Positions 1 to 12,180 of a stretch of 64,000 bases of DNA are shown piece by piece. The first letter of the stretch is position 1. The number at the start of each line of letters is the position of its first letter. A program made the position numbers and the translations under genes. Source of the DNA: Haematobia irritans. Lineage: Eukaryota; Arthropoda; Insecta; Diptera; Muscidae. The notes beneath the pieces were generated by a model. The model was not told the DNA's origin. It worked only from the letters and a program-made list of their open reading frames with translations, and made no database searches. The stretch spans positions 204,339,313 through 204,403,312 of the forward strand of contig NC_134398.1 in the NCBI RefSeq assembly GCF_050003625.1, in the 5' to 3' direction.

Positions 1-1600
1 GCTTATTTCTATTTATAATGTCGAGCAAGCAAACATCACATATTTTTACACACTCTAGTTTGGTTCAATTTCAACAATAAGTAATCATTCCATATTTACT
101 TCGTGCCCATCAAATGTACAAACGCAGACATCATGTAACTGCAAATAAAAATAAATTATACCATATATCAAAATGCAGAACAAAAACCAGGTACATTTTT
201 TTCAACTACACTTTCCTTTTTTGTATTCACATAAAACCACGTGCCATTTGTGAATAAATAAATTAACACAAAACACAATAATTCCGTATTCTCCGTCCAT
301 TCCAAGAAACAATCAACACACGACTGACGCGCAAAATGAAAATCGTGTGTACCTGCTCAATGTTTTTATAAAATTCTTGTCGCTGCAAAAAAATTAAAAA
401 ATTAAATGGTCACGAAAACAATGTACATGGTCTTTATGGCCATGTAATGGTTGTATACATGTCTATACGTAAACTATAAAAATACTTTTTTCTCTGCAAA
501 AAAGTAAAAAAAATGAATGGTCAGGTACATGATTTTCCTGACCATATAATGGTCTCCAATTCTATCATTTAAATGATAGAACATGTTTGCGGTATTTGAT
601 AACCATTCAAATGCTTATTGCCAACATATATTTTTCTCCGCTCGAAAATTATTTTTACAAAGACAAAATACATGGTTTTCGCGACAATTACATACTCTAA
701 ATAAGCATTAAATGGATGCGGCAACCATGTCCAAACATGTTTTTTCTGTGCGTGTATGTTGTTTCGGAAAACTGTTTTATGATATGGCCAAAAATTTAAT
801 ATGCTTAAGTCTAAATATTATTTAATTTGAATAACGAGAATAGACATTCGGAACCAAGAGAATTGACATTTGAAAAAAAAAACAGCATATGTTTTCTTCT
901 TGAGAGCAGCATTTTATGTATGTGTGGACATTTGTTTTGTTTATCATTTTGGCATTATGGGCACAATTTTTTTCTTGGTTCGTTAAAAGAAATCAGGGGT
1001 CTTCATAAAAATAACGAAAGGACACTATACTCTTTTTAGAGTTGGGACAGTAAAATGAAATAAGGAGGAAATAGTGAAAAATTACACAGTAAAATGTATA
1101 AAAACAAAGTTTAGTTCCTCTTTATTAATAAGTAGTCCACGAGGAGTTGACGGACACCTTCAAATATAAAAGCGGGCATTAAGTTCGAGTTTTGCAGCTA
1201 AAACAATTTAAAAAGTTTATTTTCTTTAAAATGAATTATTAAAGAAAAATAAAAGTCATTTTAGAGCAATGGTGTTAAATGCTAGTAAAAAACTGTTCAC
1301 GCCTAAATAAATTTATATTTATATTATAAAATTATTTATGTATGTTTATACTCGACTCCACGTTCTTCTTTTGTTAGAGTTTTTGAATTCCTTCCAAATT
1401 TTAAAGTTTTGTACCAAAAACAGTTTTTTGTTACAAAATTTTTATTTTTGCAATAAAAAAATAATATTTTATCCAAAAATCAGTCAATTTCGTTTATATC
1501 AAGCACTGTTACTGACTATAAATCTTTAATAACCCACATTTCGAAGTTTCATTATAAAAATTTAATATAGTATAGATATAAATGTGTAAATTAAAAAAAG
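1..1600. other. AT-rich sequence, no gene seen
   Basis: Short open frames here are low-complexity and have no recognisable domain or splice context. A TA-rich stretch at 1200-1600 precedes the first tRNA-like repeat. Nothing else supportable is seen. Confidence 0.6.
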
Positions 1601-1602
1601 TG

Positions 1603-1676
1603 TTTGGTCGGAGCAGGGATTGAACCCACGACCCTTTGCATGCAAGGCAGACATGCTAACCACTGCTCCACGTGGC
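1603..1676 (-). repeat. tRNA-like head of a SINE
   Basis: On the minus strand this reads as the head of the SINE found complete at 40131: GCAGTGGTTAGCATG (A-box region), TGCCTTGCATGCA, then the B-box-like GTGGGTTCAATCC. The anticodon arm does not fold into a proper stem, so this is a tRNA-derived repeat and not a working tRNA gene. The SINE body with the conserved TCAGTAATGCTGG and CCTAA tail is absent, so the copy is either head-only or a different SINE that shares the same head. Confidence 0.7.
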
Positions 1677-1790
1677 AAACAAATGTATGTTTCTGTTAAA
1701 TAATGTTATGTTTGCATGGGCTCGTAGGCGCTGCAAACTATGCTATATAAATGTAACTTATAACGATAATTGTCTACTGGTGACTATAAC

Positions 1791-1866
1791 AGCTACGTAG
1801 CCCAGTGGATAGTGTGTTGGCTTACAAACTGTATGGTCCTCGGTTCGATTCTCCGTGCAGGCGAAA
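1791..1866 (+). repeat. second type of tRNA-like repeat
   Basis: The segment has an A-box-like TAGCCCAGTGGATAGTG and a B-box-like GGTTCGATTCTCC at tRNA spacing, followed by an A-rich stretch. The putative anticodon stem pairs poorly. It differs from the 1603-1676 sequence and is best read as a tRNA-derived SINE head of another family. Confidence 0.5.
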
Positions 1867-2739
1867 GGTAAAATTTAAAAAAATGTATAAAAGTGAATAA
1901 TTTCTTCAACATTATTTGTATTACAGAAAAAGGTGCCAACAATAAAAATATTTCGTGGAAGTAAAAATTACAAGTATGTTAGGGAATGAGCACAATCGTC
2001 TTTGGGAAAACTTCTTCCAAGCATATAATATTTTTGGGCTCAAAATGCTTACAAACATATAATATGTTCACATAAGACAAACATATTAATGTTTCGACAG
2101 TATCCAATAATATGTGTGCTTCCTGCAAAATATGTTTGGAACATATGTTAAAAAAGCGATTTCTGGAAAAGAAAAAACAGACCAAATGCAAATGCCAACG
2201 GACGTAATGCTAAGTGTCGGGAGTGGGACGCTTTTGTATTTTTTTGTACTTACCTTACTCTCCAAAATGCCAACGGATTGAGATCTGGATTTTTTATAAT
2301 GGTCACTGTAGTGGCCATTGTGCGGTAGAATGAATTATTGGTTGTCAATTGCGATAATATTCGCTAGTTATATTTTGAGCCCAAGATCGATGAATACGAG
2401 CCAGGAGCAACGTAACAGCCAATGGTCGCTAAAAGGTACTTTACAAATTTTCTATAGAAATTGAATTTTGACAAAAGTTTTCTTTAGAAAAGAAAATGTT
2501 CTATAAAAATTAACAAATTTTCTATAAAAATGCAATTTTGAATAAATTTTCTATAAAGTCAATATTAAGTCAAAATCTTTAACCAAAAACGGTTAAAATG
2601 GTTAGCGCAAGCTAAACATATTTAAAACTTGGACACATTTATGATTCAAGGGATATTTAAACACCCAAATAAATTGTCGGTACTAGGAGTGATAATAAAT
2701 CAACTTCTAAAAAAAATAATAAATCATTTCATTCGAAGA

Positions 2740-2872
2740 ACAATATTTTCATAATAATCACAACAATTTTTTTATCAAAAACGGCAAAATAAAATTTTTT
2801 AATTGGTAGTTTTTTTTTGGGTTTTTTTTTCAAATTTTGGTAGATTATTTTTGGCTCGAGTGGCAACCGTGG
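2740..2872. repeat. terminal segment of the GGTTGCCAC repeat family
   Basis: The right edge reads TGGTAGATTATTTTTGGCTC then GAGTGGCAACCGTGG. The same edge appears at 6730-6768, where it closes a 29-bp satellite array (TGGTAGATTATTTTTCGCTC, then TAGTGGCAACCGTG). Related TCTACCA...GGCAACC or GACAACC edges flank arrays at 10480-10530 and, inverted, at 62430-62460. This copy carries almost no satellite and interrupts the transposase relic at 2873. Confidence 0.55.
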
Positions 2873-3085
2873 TTGCATCCGTTCAGCTCTTGACCATCTC
2901 CTTGGCTCTTTCCAGTCTAAATTTTTTTTCTGTGCATCGGTGAGCTCTTGAACTTTTTGGAATTTCAATAGCTTTAGTCCAAGCTTATTTTTCAATATGT
3001 GTTGCATCCGTTCATGCGATATGTTCAAGTCTCGAACAAGTCTTCTACCACTGCGGCGTGGATTTCGGCCTTATCTTTTCGGATC
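2873..3085 (-). pseudogene. mariner/Tc1-superfamily transposase relic
   Basis: The minus strand encodes a fragment with RNPRRSGRRLVRDLNISHER followed by a helix-rich segment ending in ELTDAQKK. That pattern matches the DNA-binding and linker region of a mariner-like transposase (family knowledge). The frame breaks after QKKN, where the expected continuation is found only in another frame, and the fragment is cut at about 2872 by a repeat end reading GGTTGCCACTCGAGC. No catalytic region is present, so it cannot be active. A shorter relative lies at 34100-34180. Confidence 0.65.
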
Positions 3086-3395
3086 ATTACAGGTGTCCAG
3101 TTTTTGGATGCAATGCAACACTGTCAGTATCACGACAACAAGCAATGTAAATGCTGAAAGGCTTTAACAACAGGCACTTGTGGTTCCAGCTAAGTGTAAA
3201 GTAGTCGTACTATCACACGTGAATTCCATCGCGAATAACTTTATTGCAGAAAGCATTAGATTAAATTGCTTTGGTGAGCTTGTAAATAATAAAATAAACT
3301 GTCACTAGAATAAATCTGTCAGCGACAGGTCGAGCGATTGTCATACATATTAGCCTACAGTATGGCTAGCCAGACTGTACTTTACTTTTGCAATG

Positions 3396-3640
3396 CACTG
3401 AAAAAAATATCTTTCTTAAATATAATAAATAAAGGAAACTTTGTTTGACCAAGGTCTACTTAACTTTTTATAATTCTGAAAAATTCTTGAAAATGAAAGA
3501 AATCGTCTTTAAATTTGTTGACTTTTTGTATCTTGCCTTGAGGGTTCAAAAATAGGACATGTTTTGCAACATAGAATCAATACCAAAATCATTAGCGTAA
3601 AGATAAATTCTTTGGAAATCTTTCTAACACGAAATATGTG
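3396..3640 (+). mobile_element. MITE fragment (CACTGAAAAAAATAT family)
   Basis: It begins CACTGAAAAAAATAT and contains GGACATGTTTTGCAA and AATCAATACCAAAAT. Read in reverse complement, the 45809-46463 element shows the same start and the same internal blocks in the same order. This copy appears to lack the far end, so it is probably truncated or diverged there. Confidence 0.5.
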
Positions 3641-4439
3641 TCAATTTCGAGTATAGCACTGCACTCCTGTAAAGATTCCCATCAGCGTTTCATTGATTTC
3701 AATATTAAATTATCACCATTAATTATACGTTAGATTTACTACCCATTTAAATAATTCAACCCTATCAACATCCATATGATTTGGAATAATAGTTACATTG
3801 TATGAGCCGGTGCTAAAGGAAGAATATTCCAGCGGATGGTTGTATGTGGCAAAATGACACATTGTTCATATCTATCATACCTCAAGATCTGTTATTGCCG
3901 TTGTCGGTGGTCGTCGTCGTCATCACCAGCACCAAGCTAAATTTAATCACTTTCAAGGATACATTGGTATATCCGTTTGTATGTGTGTCTGAAAACTAGA
4001 GTATAAAAAGGAACACAGTCATCACTGTGGCACCACATCATCCATATGGGCTAAGGGGGTTTACTAACAAATATACCTTTTATTGGATCCTAGCCAAAAA
4101 GGTTGGCCATTTATTTTCGTTTTGTTTTTGTTACTTTTTTTTGCAAAGATTCTCTGTGAAAGTATTGCAAACAGTAGGAATAATTGTTTCTTCTTTGATT
4201 ATTATTATTTTTTTACAGGCCTCTGTGCTGACTGTATATTACAATTAGTGTCAATGGTGTTTGTAGTGAATTAAATTCTTTTATTCTTATTTAGGCTATT
4301 TGAAATAAATGGATTATTGATTTTGCAATAAAAAAGTTTTTCTTTTCTACGAAATGAAATTTTAGAAAAACAGTTCTAAAATTTGTTGAATATATAATTA
4401 AACAGATATATAATTAAACAGACAGATAGTTTTTGTTTT
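3641..4439. other. no gene seen
   Basis: There is a TATAAAAAGG at about 4002, but no convincing initiator, start codon or spliced frame follows. The local open frames are short and T-rich. Nothing else is supportable. Confidence 0.5.
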
Positions 4440-6690
4440 TAACAAAATTTTCTATAGAAATACAATTTTAACAAAATTTTCTATAAAAATAAAATTTTGA
4501 CAAAATTTTCTATAGAAAAAAAATTTTGACAAAATTTTCTATAGAAATAAAATTTTGACAAAATTTTCTATAACAATAAAATTTTGACAAAATTTTCTAT
4601 AGATATAACATTTTGACAAAATTTTCTATAGAAATAACATTTTGACAAAATTTTCTATAGAAATAAATTTTTGACAAAATTTTATATAGAAATAAAATTT
4701 TGACAAAATTTTCCATAGAAATAAAATGTTGACAAAATTTTCTATAGAAATAAATTTTCTATTGAAATAAAATTTTGACAAAATTTTCCATAGAAATAAA
4801 ATTTTGACAATATTTTCTATTGAAATAAAATTTTGACAGAATTTTCTACAGAAATTAAATTTTGATGACATTTTCTATAGAAATAAAATTTTGACAAAAT
4901 TTTCTAAAGAAATAAAATTTTGACAAAATTTTCTATAGAAATAAAATTTTGACAACATTTTCTATAGAAATAAAATTTTGATAAAGTTTTCTATAGAAAT
5001 AAAATTTTGACAACCTTTTCTATAGAAATAAAATTTTGACAAATTTTTCTATAGAAATAAATTTTCTATTGAAATAAAATTTTGACAAAATTTTCCATAG
5101 AAATAAAATTTTGACAAAATTTTCTATTGAAATAAAATTTTGACAAAATTTTCTACAGAAATTAAATTTTGATGACATTTTCTATAGAAATAAAATTTTG
5201 ACAAAATTTTCTATAGAAATAAAATTTTGACAAAATTTTCTATAGAAATAAAATTTTGACAACATTTTCTATAGAAATAAAATTTTGACAACATTTTGTA
5301 TAGAAATAAAATTTTGACAGAGTTTTCTATAGAAATAAAATTTTGAAAAAATTTTCTATAGAAATACAATTTTGACAAAATATTCTATAGAAATAAATTT
5401 TTGACAAAATTTTCTATAGAAATAAATTTTTGACAAAATTTTCCATAGATATAAAATTTTGACAAAATTTTCCATAGAAATAAAATGTCGACAAAATTTT
5501 CTATAGAAATAAAATTTTGACAAAATTTTCTATAGAAATAAATTTTTGACAAAATATTCTATAGAAATAAAATTTTGACAAAATATTCGATAGGAATAAA
5601 TTTTTGACAAAATTTTCTATAGACATAAATTTTTGACAAAATTTTCTATAGAAATAAAATTTTGACAAAATTTTCTATAGAAATAAAATTTTGACAAAAT
5701 TTTCTATAGAAATAAAATTTTGACAACATTTTCTATAGAAATAAAATTTTGACAACATTTTCTATAGAAATAAAATTTTGATAAAGTTTTCTATAGAAAT
5801 AAAATTTTGACAAAATTTTCTATAGAAATACAATTTTGACAAAATTTTCTATTGAAATAAAATTTTGACAACATTTTCCATAGAAATTAAACTTTGACAA
5901 CATTTTCTATAGAAATAAAATTTTGACAGAGTTTTCTATAGAAATAAAATTTTGACAAAATTTTCTATAGAAATACAATTTTGACAAAATATTCTATAGA
6001 AATAAAATTTTGACAAAATTTTCTATAGAAATAAATTTTTGACAAAATATTCTATAGGAATAAATTTTTGACAAAATTTTCTATAGACATAAATTTTTGA
6101 CAAAATTTTCTATAGAAATAAAATTTTGACAAAATTTTCTATAGAAATAAAATTTTGACAACATTTTCTAAAGAAATAAAATTTTGACAACATTTTCTAT
6201 AGAAATAAAATTTTGACAAAGTTTTCTATAGAAATAAAATTTTGACAAAATTTTCTATAGAAATACATTTTTGTCAAAATTTTCTATTGAAATAAAATTT
6301 TGACAAAATTTTCTATAGAAATTAAATTTTGACAACATTTTCTAAAGAAATAAAATTTTGACAACATTTTCTATAGAAATAAAATTTTGACAAAGTTTTC
6401 TATAGAAATAAAATTTTGACAAAATTTTCTATAGAAATACATTTTTGTCAAAATTTTCTATTGAAATAAAATTTTGACAAAATTTTCTATAGAAATTAAA
6501 TTTTGACAACATTTTCTATAGAAATAAAATTTTGACAAAGTTTTCTATAGAAATAAAATTTTGACAAAATTTTCTATAGAAATACAATTTTGACAAAATT
6601 TTCTATTGAAATAAAATTGTGACAAAATTTTCTATAGAAATTTAATTTTGACAACATTTTCTATAGAAATAAAATTTTTCAAAATAAGAT
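4440..6690 (+). repeat. 29-bp satellite array A (GAC orientation)
   Basis: About 75 tandem copies of a 29-bp unit made of TTTCTATAGAAA followed by TAAAATTTTGACAAAAT. Substitutions are scattered, such as CCATAG, CTATTG and GATGACATT, and a few variants recur together at about 308-bp spacing (4745 and 5053), which points to higher-order duplication. All apparent open frames here, rich in Phe, Ile, Lys and Tyr, are products of the period. The array ends at the GGTTGCCAC-family edge near 6730-6768. Confidence 0.95.
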
Positions 6691-6768
6691 TTTGTTGTTA
6701 GGTATTTTTTTTTTTGTAAAATTTTATCCCAGTTTTGGTAGATTATTTTTCGCTCTAGTGGCAACCGT
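6691..6768 (+). repeat. array A right edge, GGTTGCCAC family
   Basis: The satellite gives way to TGGTAGATTATTTTTCGCTC and TAGTGGCAACCGTG, nearly identical to the edge at 2830-2872. This suggests the 29-bp array is the interior of a mobile element rather than free satellite. Confidence 0.55.
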
Positions 6769-6779
6769 GCATATAATTT

Positions 6780-7185
6780 TTATAATTTTCACAAAACTTG
6801 ATACTGATTGATTGTGGTTGGAAAGTTCAAAATTTTGGCAAATATTACAACAATTAGTAATCAATTTTTCTGATATAAATAAATATTTTTGATTAATTGG
6901 CGGCTAAATTTGAGTCGAGATGAGCCGACACACAATGATCGGCAACAGCTTAAATCGACGGCTTAAATATGAATGACGCATTATCCGATTGGTAATGAGA
7001 TTAGCTAAATTTTTGCAAATTAATATTATAGCAACTCGATACTGATAGGTTGTGGGCAAAAAACGCCACAATTATTTATACATTTTTCTGATATAAATGA
7101 ATATTTGCAATTAATTGGCGGCTAAATTTAAGACGAGATGAGTGGACATATTCGGCGGCAACGTCGACTGGCAAATTGTCTGCTC
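6780..7185. repeat. tandem duplication of about 225-240 bp
   Basis: Two imperfect copies share TTGGCGGCTAAATTT (about 6897 and 7115), GATATAAAT and a GATACTGAT block (about 6801 and 7037). No coding potential is seen. Confidence 0.6.
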
Positions 7186-7879
7186 AGGTCATTGTAATAC
7201 AATTTTCTTATACGTAATTGTTTCAGCATTATTGGAAAATAATAAACAAACACGAACGCTATTGTGGATTCGATTAGAAAAATATCACATTTGTTTGACA
7301 AAAAGGGCAAAGTAGAATAAAATCCTACATTAAACAGAAATGAAAATTGTATTGTCCCATTCAATAATGAATAATAATTAATTCCTATAAAATGTATTTC
7401 TATTTCATATAAAATTTATTTATATATTATATACATACATTGGACCTTGACATTAAATATTGTGTGTCTTTTCACGGGTATAATAATATTCAAGTGATGT
7501 ATCCTGCAGAGCTTTAATATTTTCTATGTCAACCTTTATGGCTTTAGACAAATTGTGTTGGCTGGTCTATGGGGGTGTATGTGTTGAGACCTCCCATGCA
7601 CGTAACACACATTTATACCATGTTGAGTATAGATACTCAAGTGACATATCCGTATTATTCCAATGCTGTGATTTTCTTTTGGATTACAACAATAAAAATC
7701 TGAGAAAAACAAAACAATGGATGGAGAGTAAGGCTCTTGGATGTACCTTAATCCATAATATTATATTAATTAATTAAAAATAAAAATAACAAAAGATATC
7801 TATCCTATTTAAAAAAGATTGATCATATAACACTAAGTTGTAATCTGAACAAAACATAAATGCGATACTGGACTTAATT
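7186..7879. other. no gene seen
   Basis: Short open frames at 7128-7364 (minus) and 7526-7777 (plus) lack motifs, low-complexity protein features or splice support. No repeat was recognised. Confidence 0.5.
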
Positions 7880-10460
7880 CAAAATTTTATTTCTATAAAA
7901 AAAAAATTTTTTAAATTTTTATTCCCATAGAAAATTTTATCCCCATAGAAAATTTTATTTCTATAGATTTTTTTTAAATTTTATTTTTATAACAAAATTT
8001 TTTCAAAAATGTATTTCTATAGAAAATTTTGTAAATTTTTTTATACAAAATTTTTCCAAAATTTTTATTTTATTTTATAGAAAATTTTTGTCAAAATTTT
8101 ATTTCTATAGAAATATTTGTTCAAAATTGTATTTCTATAGATTTTTTTCAGAATTGTATTTGTATATAATTTTTTTTCAAAAATTTATTTCTACAGAAAA
8201 TTTTGTCAAAATTTTATTTCTCTAAAAAATTTATTCAAAATTTTATTTTTATAGAATTTTTTTTTCAAAATTTTATTTTTATAGAAATTTTTTTCAAAAA
8301 TTTATTTCTATAGAAATTTTTTTCAAAAATTCATTTCTATAGAAAATTTTATTTCTATAAAATTTTTTGTTAAAATTTTATTTCTATAGAAAATTTTATT
8401 TTTACATAAATTTTTTCAAAATTTTATTTTTATAGATTTTTTTTTCAAAATTTTATTTCTATAGAAATTTTAATCAAAATTTTATTTCTATAGAAGATTT
8501 TGGCAAAATTTTATTTCTAAAGAAAATTTTGTTAAAATTGTATTTCTATAGAAAATTTTGTCAAAATTTTATTTCTTTCGAAAATTTTGTCAAAATTTTA
8601 TTTCTATAGAAAATTTTTTGAAAAGTTTAGTAATTTAGCAAATTCTTGTCATAATTGTATTTCTATAGAAATTTTTCTCAGAATTTATTTCTATGTTATA
8701 GAAAATTTTGTCAAAATTTTATTTCTATAGAAAATTTTGTTAAAAATTTATTTCTATAGAAAATTTTGTTATAATTTTACTTCTATAAAAATGTTTATCA
8801 AAATTTTATTTCTATAAAAAGTTTTGTCAAAATTTTGTTTCTATAGAAATTTTTTTCAAAATTTTCTTTCCATAGAAAATTTTGTCAAAATTTATTTCTA
8901 TGTTATAGAAAATTTTGTCAAAATTTTATTTCTATAGAAAATTTTGTTAAAAATTTATTTCTATAGAAAATTTTGTTATAATTTTACTTCTATAAAAATG
9001 TTTATCAAAATTTTATTTCTATAAAAAGTTTTGTCAAAATTTTGTTTCTATAGAAAATTTTTTTAAAATTTTCTTTCCATAGAAAATTTTGTCAAAATTT
9101 TATTTCCATAGAAAATTTTGTCAAAATGTTATTTCTATAGAAAATTTTGTCAAAATTTTATTTCTATAGAAAACTTTTTGCAAAAATTTAAAAATTTGTT
9201 AACAAAATTTTACATCCATAGAATTTTTTCTATTTAAATTTTATTTCTATAGAAAATTTTGACAACATTTTATTTCTATAGAAAATTTTTCAAAATTTTA
9301 TTTCTATAGAAAATTTTGACAACATTTTATTTCTATAGAAAATATTATCAAAATTTTTTTCTATAGAAAATTTTGTAAAAATTTTATTTCTATAGAAAAT
9401 TTTTTGAAAAGTTTAGTACTTTAGCAAATTTTTGTCATAATTGTATTTCTATAGAAATTTTTCTCAGAATTTTATTTCTATAGAAAATTTTGTCAAAATT
9501 TTATTTCTATAGAAAATTTTGTTATAATTTTATTTCTATAAAATTTTTATCAAAATTTTATTTCTATAGAAAGTTTTGTCAAAATTTTATTTCTATAGAA
9601 AATTTTTTCAAAATTATATTTCCATAGAAAATTTTGTCAAAATTTTATTTCCATAGCAAATTTTGTCAAAATGTTATTTATATAGAAAATTTTGTCAAAA
9701 TTTTATTTCTATAGAAAACTTTTTGCAAAAATTTAAAATTTAAAAATTTATTTCAAAATTTTATTTCCATAGAATTTTTTCTTTTTAAATTGTATTTCTA
9801 TAGAAAATTTTGTCAAAATTTTATTTCTATAGAAAATGTTGACATTTTATTTCTAAAGGAAATATTGTCAAAATTTTGTTTTCATAGAAAATTTTGTCAT
9901 AACATCCAGAATTCTACAAATCTACCATTTTTTTTAAATTTTGTTTCTATAAAATTTTTTGTTAAAATTTTATTTCTATAGAAAATTTTATTTTTATAGA
10001 AAATTTTTTTTTCAACATTTTATTTCTATAGATTTTTTTCAAAATTTTATTTCTATAGAAATTTTAATCAAAATTTTATTTCTATGGAAGATTTTGTCAA
10101 AATTTTTTTCTAAAGATAATTTTGTCAAAATTGTGTTTCTATAGAAAATTTTGTCAAAATTTTATTTCTTTCGAATTTTTTTTGAAAAGTTTAGTAATTT
10201 AGCAAATTCTTGTCATAAGTGTATTTCTATAGAAATTTTTCTAAGAATTTATTTCTATGTTATAGAAAATTTTGTCAAAATTTTATTTCTATAGAAAATT
10301 TTGACAACGTTTATTTTCTATAGAAAATATTATCAAAATTTTTTTTCTTAGAAAATTTTGTCAAAATTTTATTTCTATAGAAAATTTTGATATTTTATTT
10401 CTAAAGGAAATATTGTCAAAATTTTGTTTTCATAGAAAATTTTGTCAGAACATCCAGAAT
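7880..10460 (-). repeat. 29-bp satellite array B (GTC orientation)
   Basis: This is the same 29-bp unit as at 4440-6690 in reverse complement (ATTTTGTCAAAATTTTA plus TTTCTATAGAAA). It is more diverged and contains many indels. A marker variant, GAAAAGTTTAGTA followed by TTAGCAAATT, recurs at 8620, 9406 and 10184. This gives a higher-order period of about 780 bp made by segmental duplication of the array. Confidence 0.93.
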
Positions 10461-10530
10461 TCTACAAATCTACAAAAAAGTAACACATCTACCATTTTTG
10501 GTAGAATCTAGCAATTGTGACAACCGTGTT
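10461..10530. repeat. array B right edge
   Basis: The array closes with CCAGAATTCTACAAATC, then ATCTACCATTTTTGGTAGAA and GTGACAACCGTG. This inverted TCTACCA/TGGTAGA pair and the following ACAACCG match the edges of other arrays and of 62430-62460 (inverted). Confidence 0.5.
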
Positions 10531-12180
10531 CTGGATCTGGTCCAACATGGAAACCGGGAGTGAAAATAAATTAGGGCATTTGTTAAGGACACAAAGTTTC
10601 TAGAATAAAAGAAGAGTATGATGGAAAAAAGAAGTTAGAGAGCATAAACTACCGAATATTGGATAAGGCTCATGTCAGCTGACATGAGGTAGGGAAATCT
10701 GGATCCTCTTTTCAACCTAACCTAACCTCCTAATACAGTTTAGTTAAAATTTTTTAAAATTAGCCTATATTTTCCTCCGTGGTGGGTTCAATTTTTTTTT
10801 TGAGTATACACCAAACCTAAAATATATCCATAGTGCAATTCCTTGCTTCTTTAGCCCGGAATCAATACCAAAATAATTAAAGCAAACACAAAATCGTTGG
10901 ATCTTCATAGTCGGCTTCGTCGAACTTTAACTCTTTTACTCTTCTCTAGTAATTGAATAAGGCTTTGAATTCAATTAAAATTTTAATGTACTTTTTAATG
11001 ACTTCTAAAGCCATGATCTGAGCATAGTGTCCATTGTTTGGAAGGGGTTTTCTTTATTTTCCTATATTTTTTTATGAATTCCATCACAAATGAGGTTGTC
11101 ATAAAATAATTTTCTGCTTGAATGGTCTAAATTATAATTGCAATAGAAAAACGATTTTGGTATCTTTAATCTGTTATTTCCTTAACAGAGATTTTTGGAT
11201 CAAAGAGAATTACGACAGAGAACCAACACACATACAAACACAATTACCTAGAGGCCTTGTGGCCGCAAATGCGGTCAATACGGTCAAATGCTAAAAACCT
11301 AATAAAGAGAAAGGCCTTCTAAATACCAGAAGTTCGTTTCTCTTAGCCTTGCAAATGTTAGACTCAGGCAAACCCCCACACAGTGGATCACAGCTTATTA
11401 ACTATGATGCATAAAACATTGCTTTTCAAAAATTAAGAAATTATTATTATTTTTTTTAATTTTATAATTTAATATATACAAACATATTAATTAAAAAATA
11501 TCTAACATATTAACATTAACAAGTCTAAGGAATTTAGTGAAAAAATAATGAGAATTTATACATTTTCTCATTATGCTATGGCCCAATGATTTTGTTATCA
11601 TTTTATTTTCTTTTGTTGTTTGCATTTTGCAAAAATTCCAAAAATACCTTGGATTAAAGTTAGACGATGCAACATTTTACCTTTATTTTATTTGATTCGC
11701 ATTTAAGTCAAGCATGAAGTGAATGAGTGAGTGAACGAACAATCCACCGGTAAGTTGGTTAGATTGGTTGGGAAATTCCATTGTAGAAAAACAAAAAGCA
11801 AACCAAAAGGAGGTGGAAACCAAAAACTTATTTGGATGAATGATTAAACTTAGCCAGTAGAGTTATCGTAGTAAACCGCACAAAATCTATACTTTTACTA
11901 AGTTTTTGTTTTTAGACAGACAAATGAATGGAAGTTGTAACAAGTAACTAGGTATTTAGCTACCTTATGGGAGGGATGAACCAATATCTGTAGTCTTGGA
12001 TATTTATGAATCAAGTACCTATGTCTGTTTCCTCGATGAATGAGGGAATGTAAATGAATGTAGAAAAAATTATTAGCAAAACCTAAGAAACATAATTAAC
12101 CACAACACCAAAAACTACATCAATATGATTAGGAAACAACAATCATAAAATATGCCAAAACACCATAACACAATTGGGCT
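10531..12180. other. mostly unique AT-rich sequence with one MITE fragment
   Basis: About 10710 has a short AACCTAACCTAACCT run like a SINE tail, without a recognisable SINE body. About 10850-10910 carries CGGAATCAATACCAAAAT, the internal block of the CACTGAAAAAAATAT MITE family. No gene is seen in the rest. Confidence 0.45.

Noticed and set aside
1603..1866. Two candidate tRNA genes
   Set aside because: A- and B-box words are present, but the anticodon stems do not pair and one sequence is a known SINE head in this window.
3999..4260. TATA box and small gene at 4002-4250
   Set aside because: TATAAAAAGG is isolated, the following frames have no ATG in a good context and no recognisable product. 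AT-rich DNA yields such words often.
4626..4871. Open frames rich in Phe, Tyr, Ile, Lys (repeating [17 protein letters not shown]) here and at 9790-10144, 14863-15990, 54899-55090 and 56093-56317
   Set aside because: They follow the 29-bp unit exactly; 87 bases make one 29-residue protein repeat in any frame lacking stops. They are satellite, not genes.
4440..10460. CRISPR-like regular repeats
   Set aside because: The repeats are directly adjacent with no unique spacers, and the host is a eukaryote.
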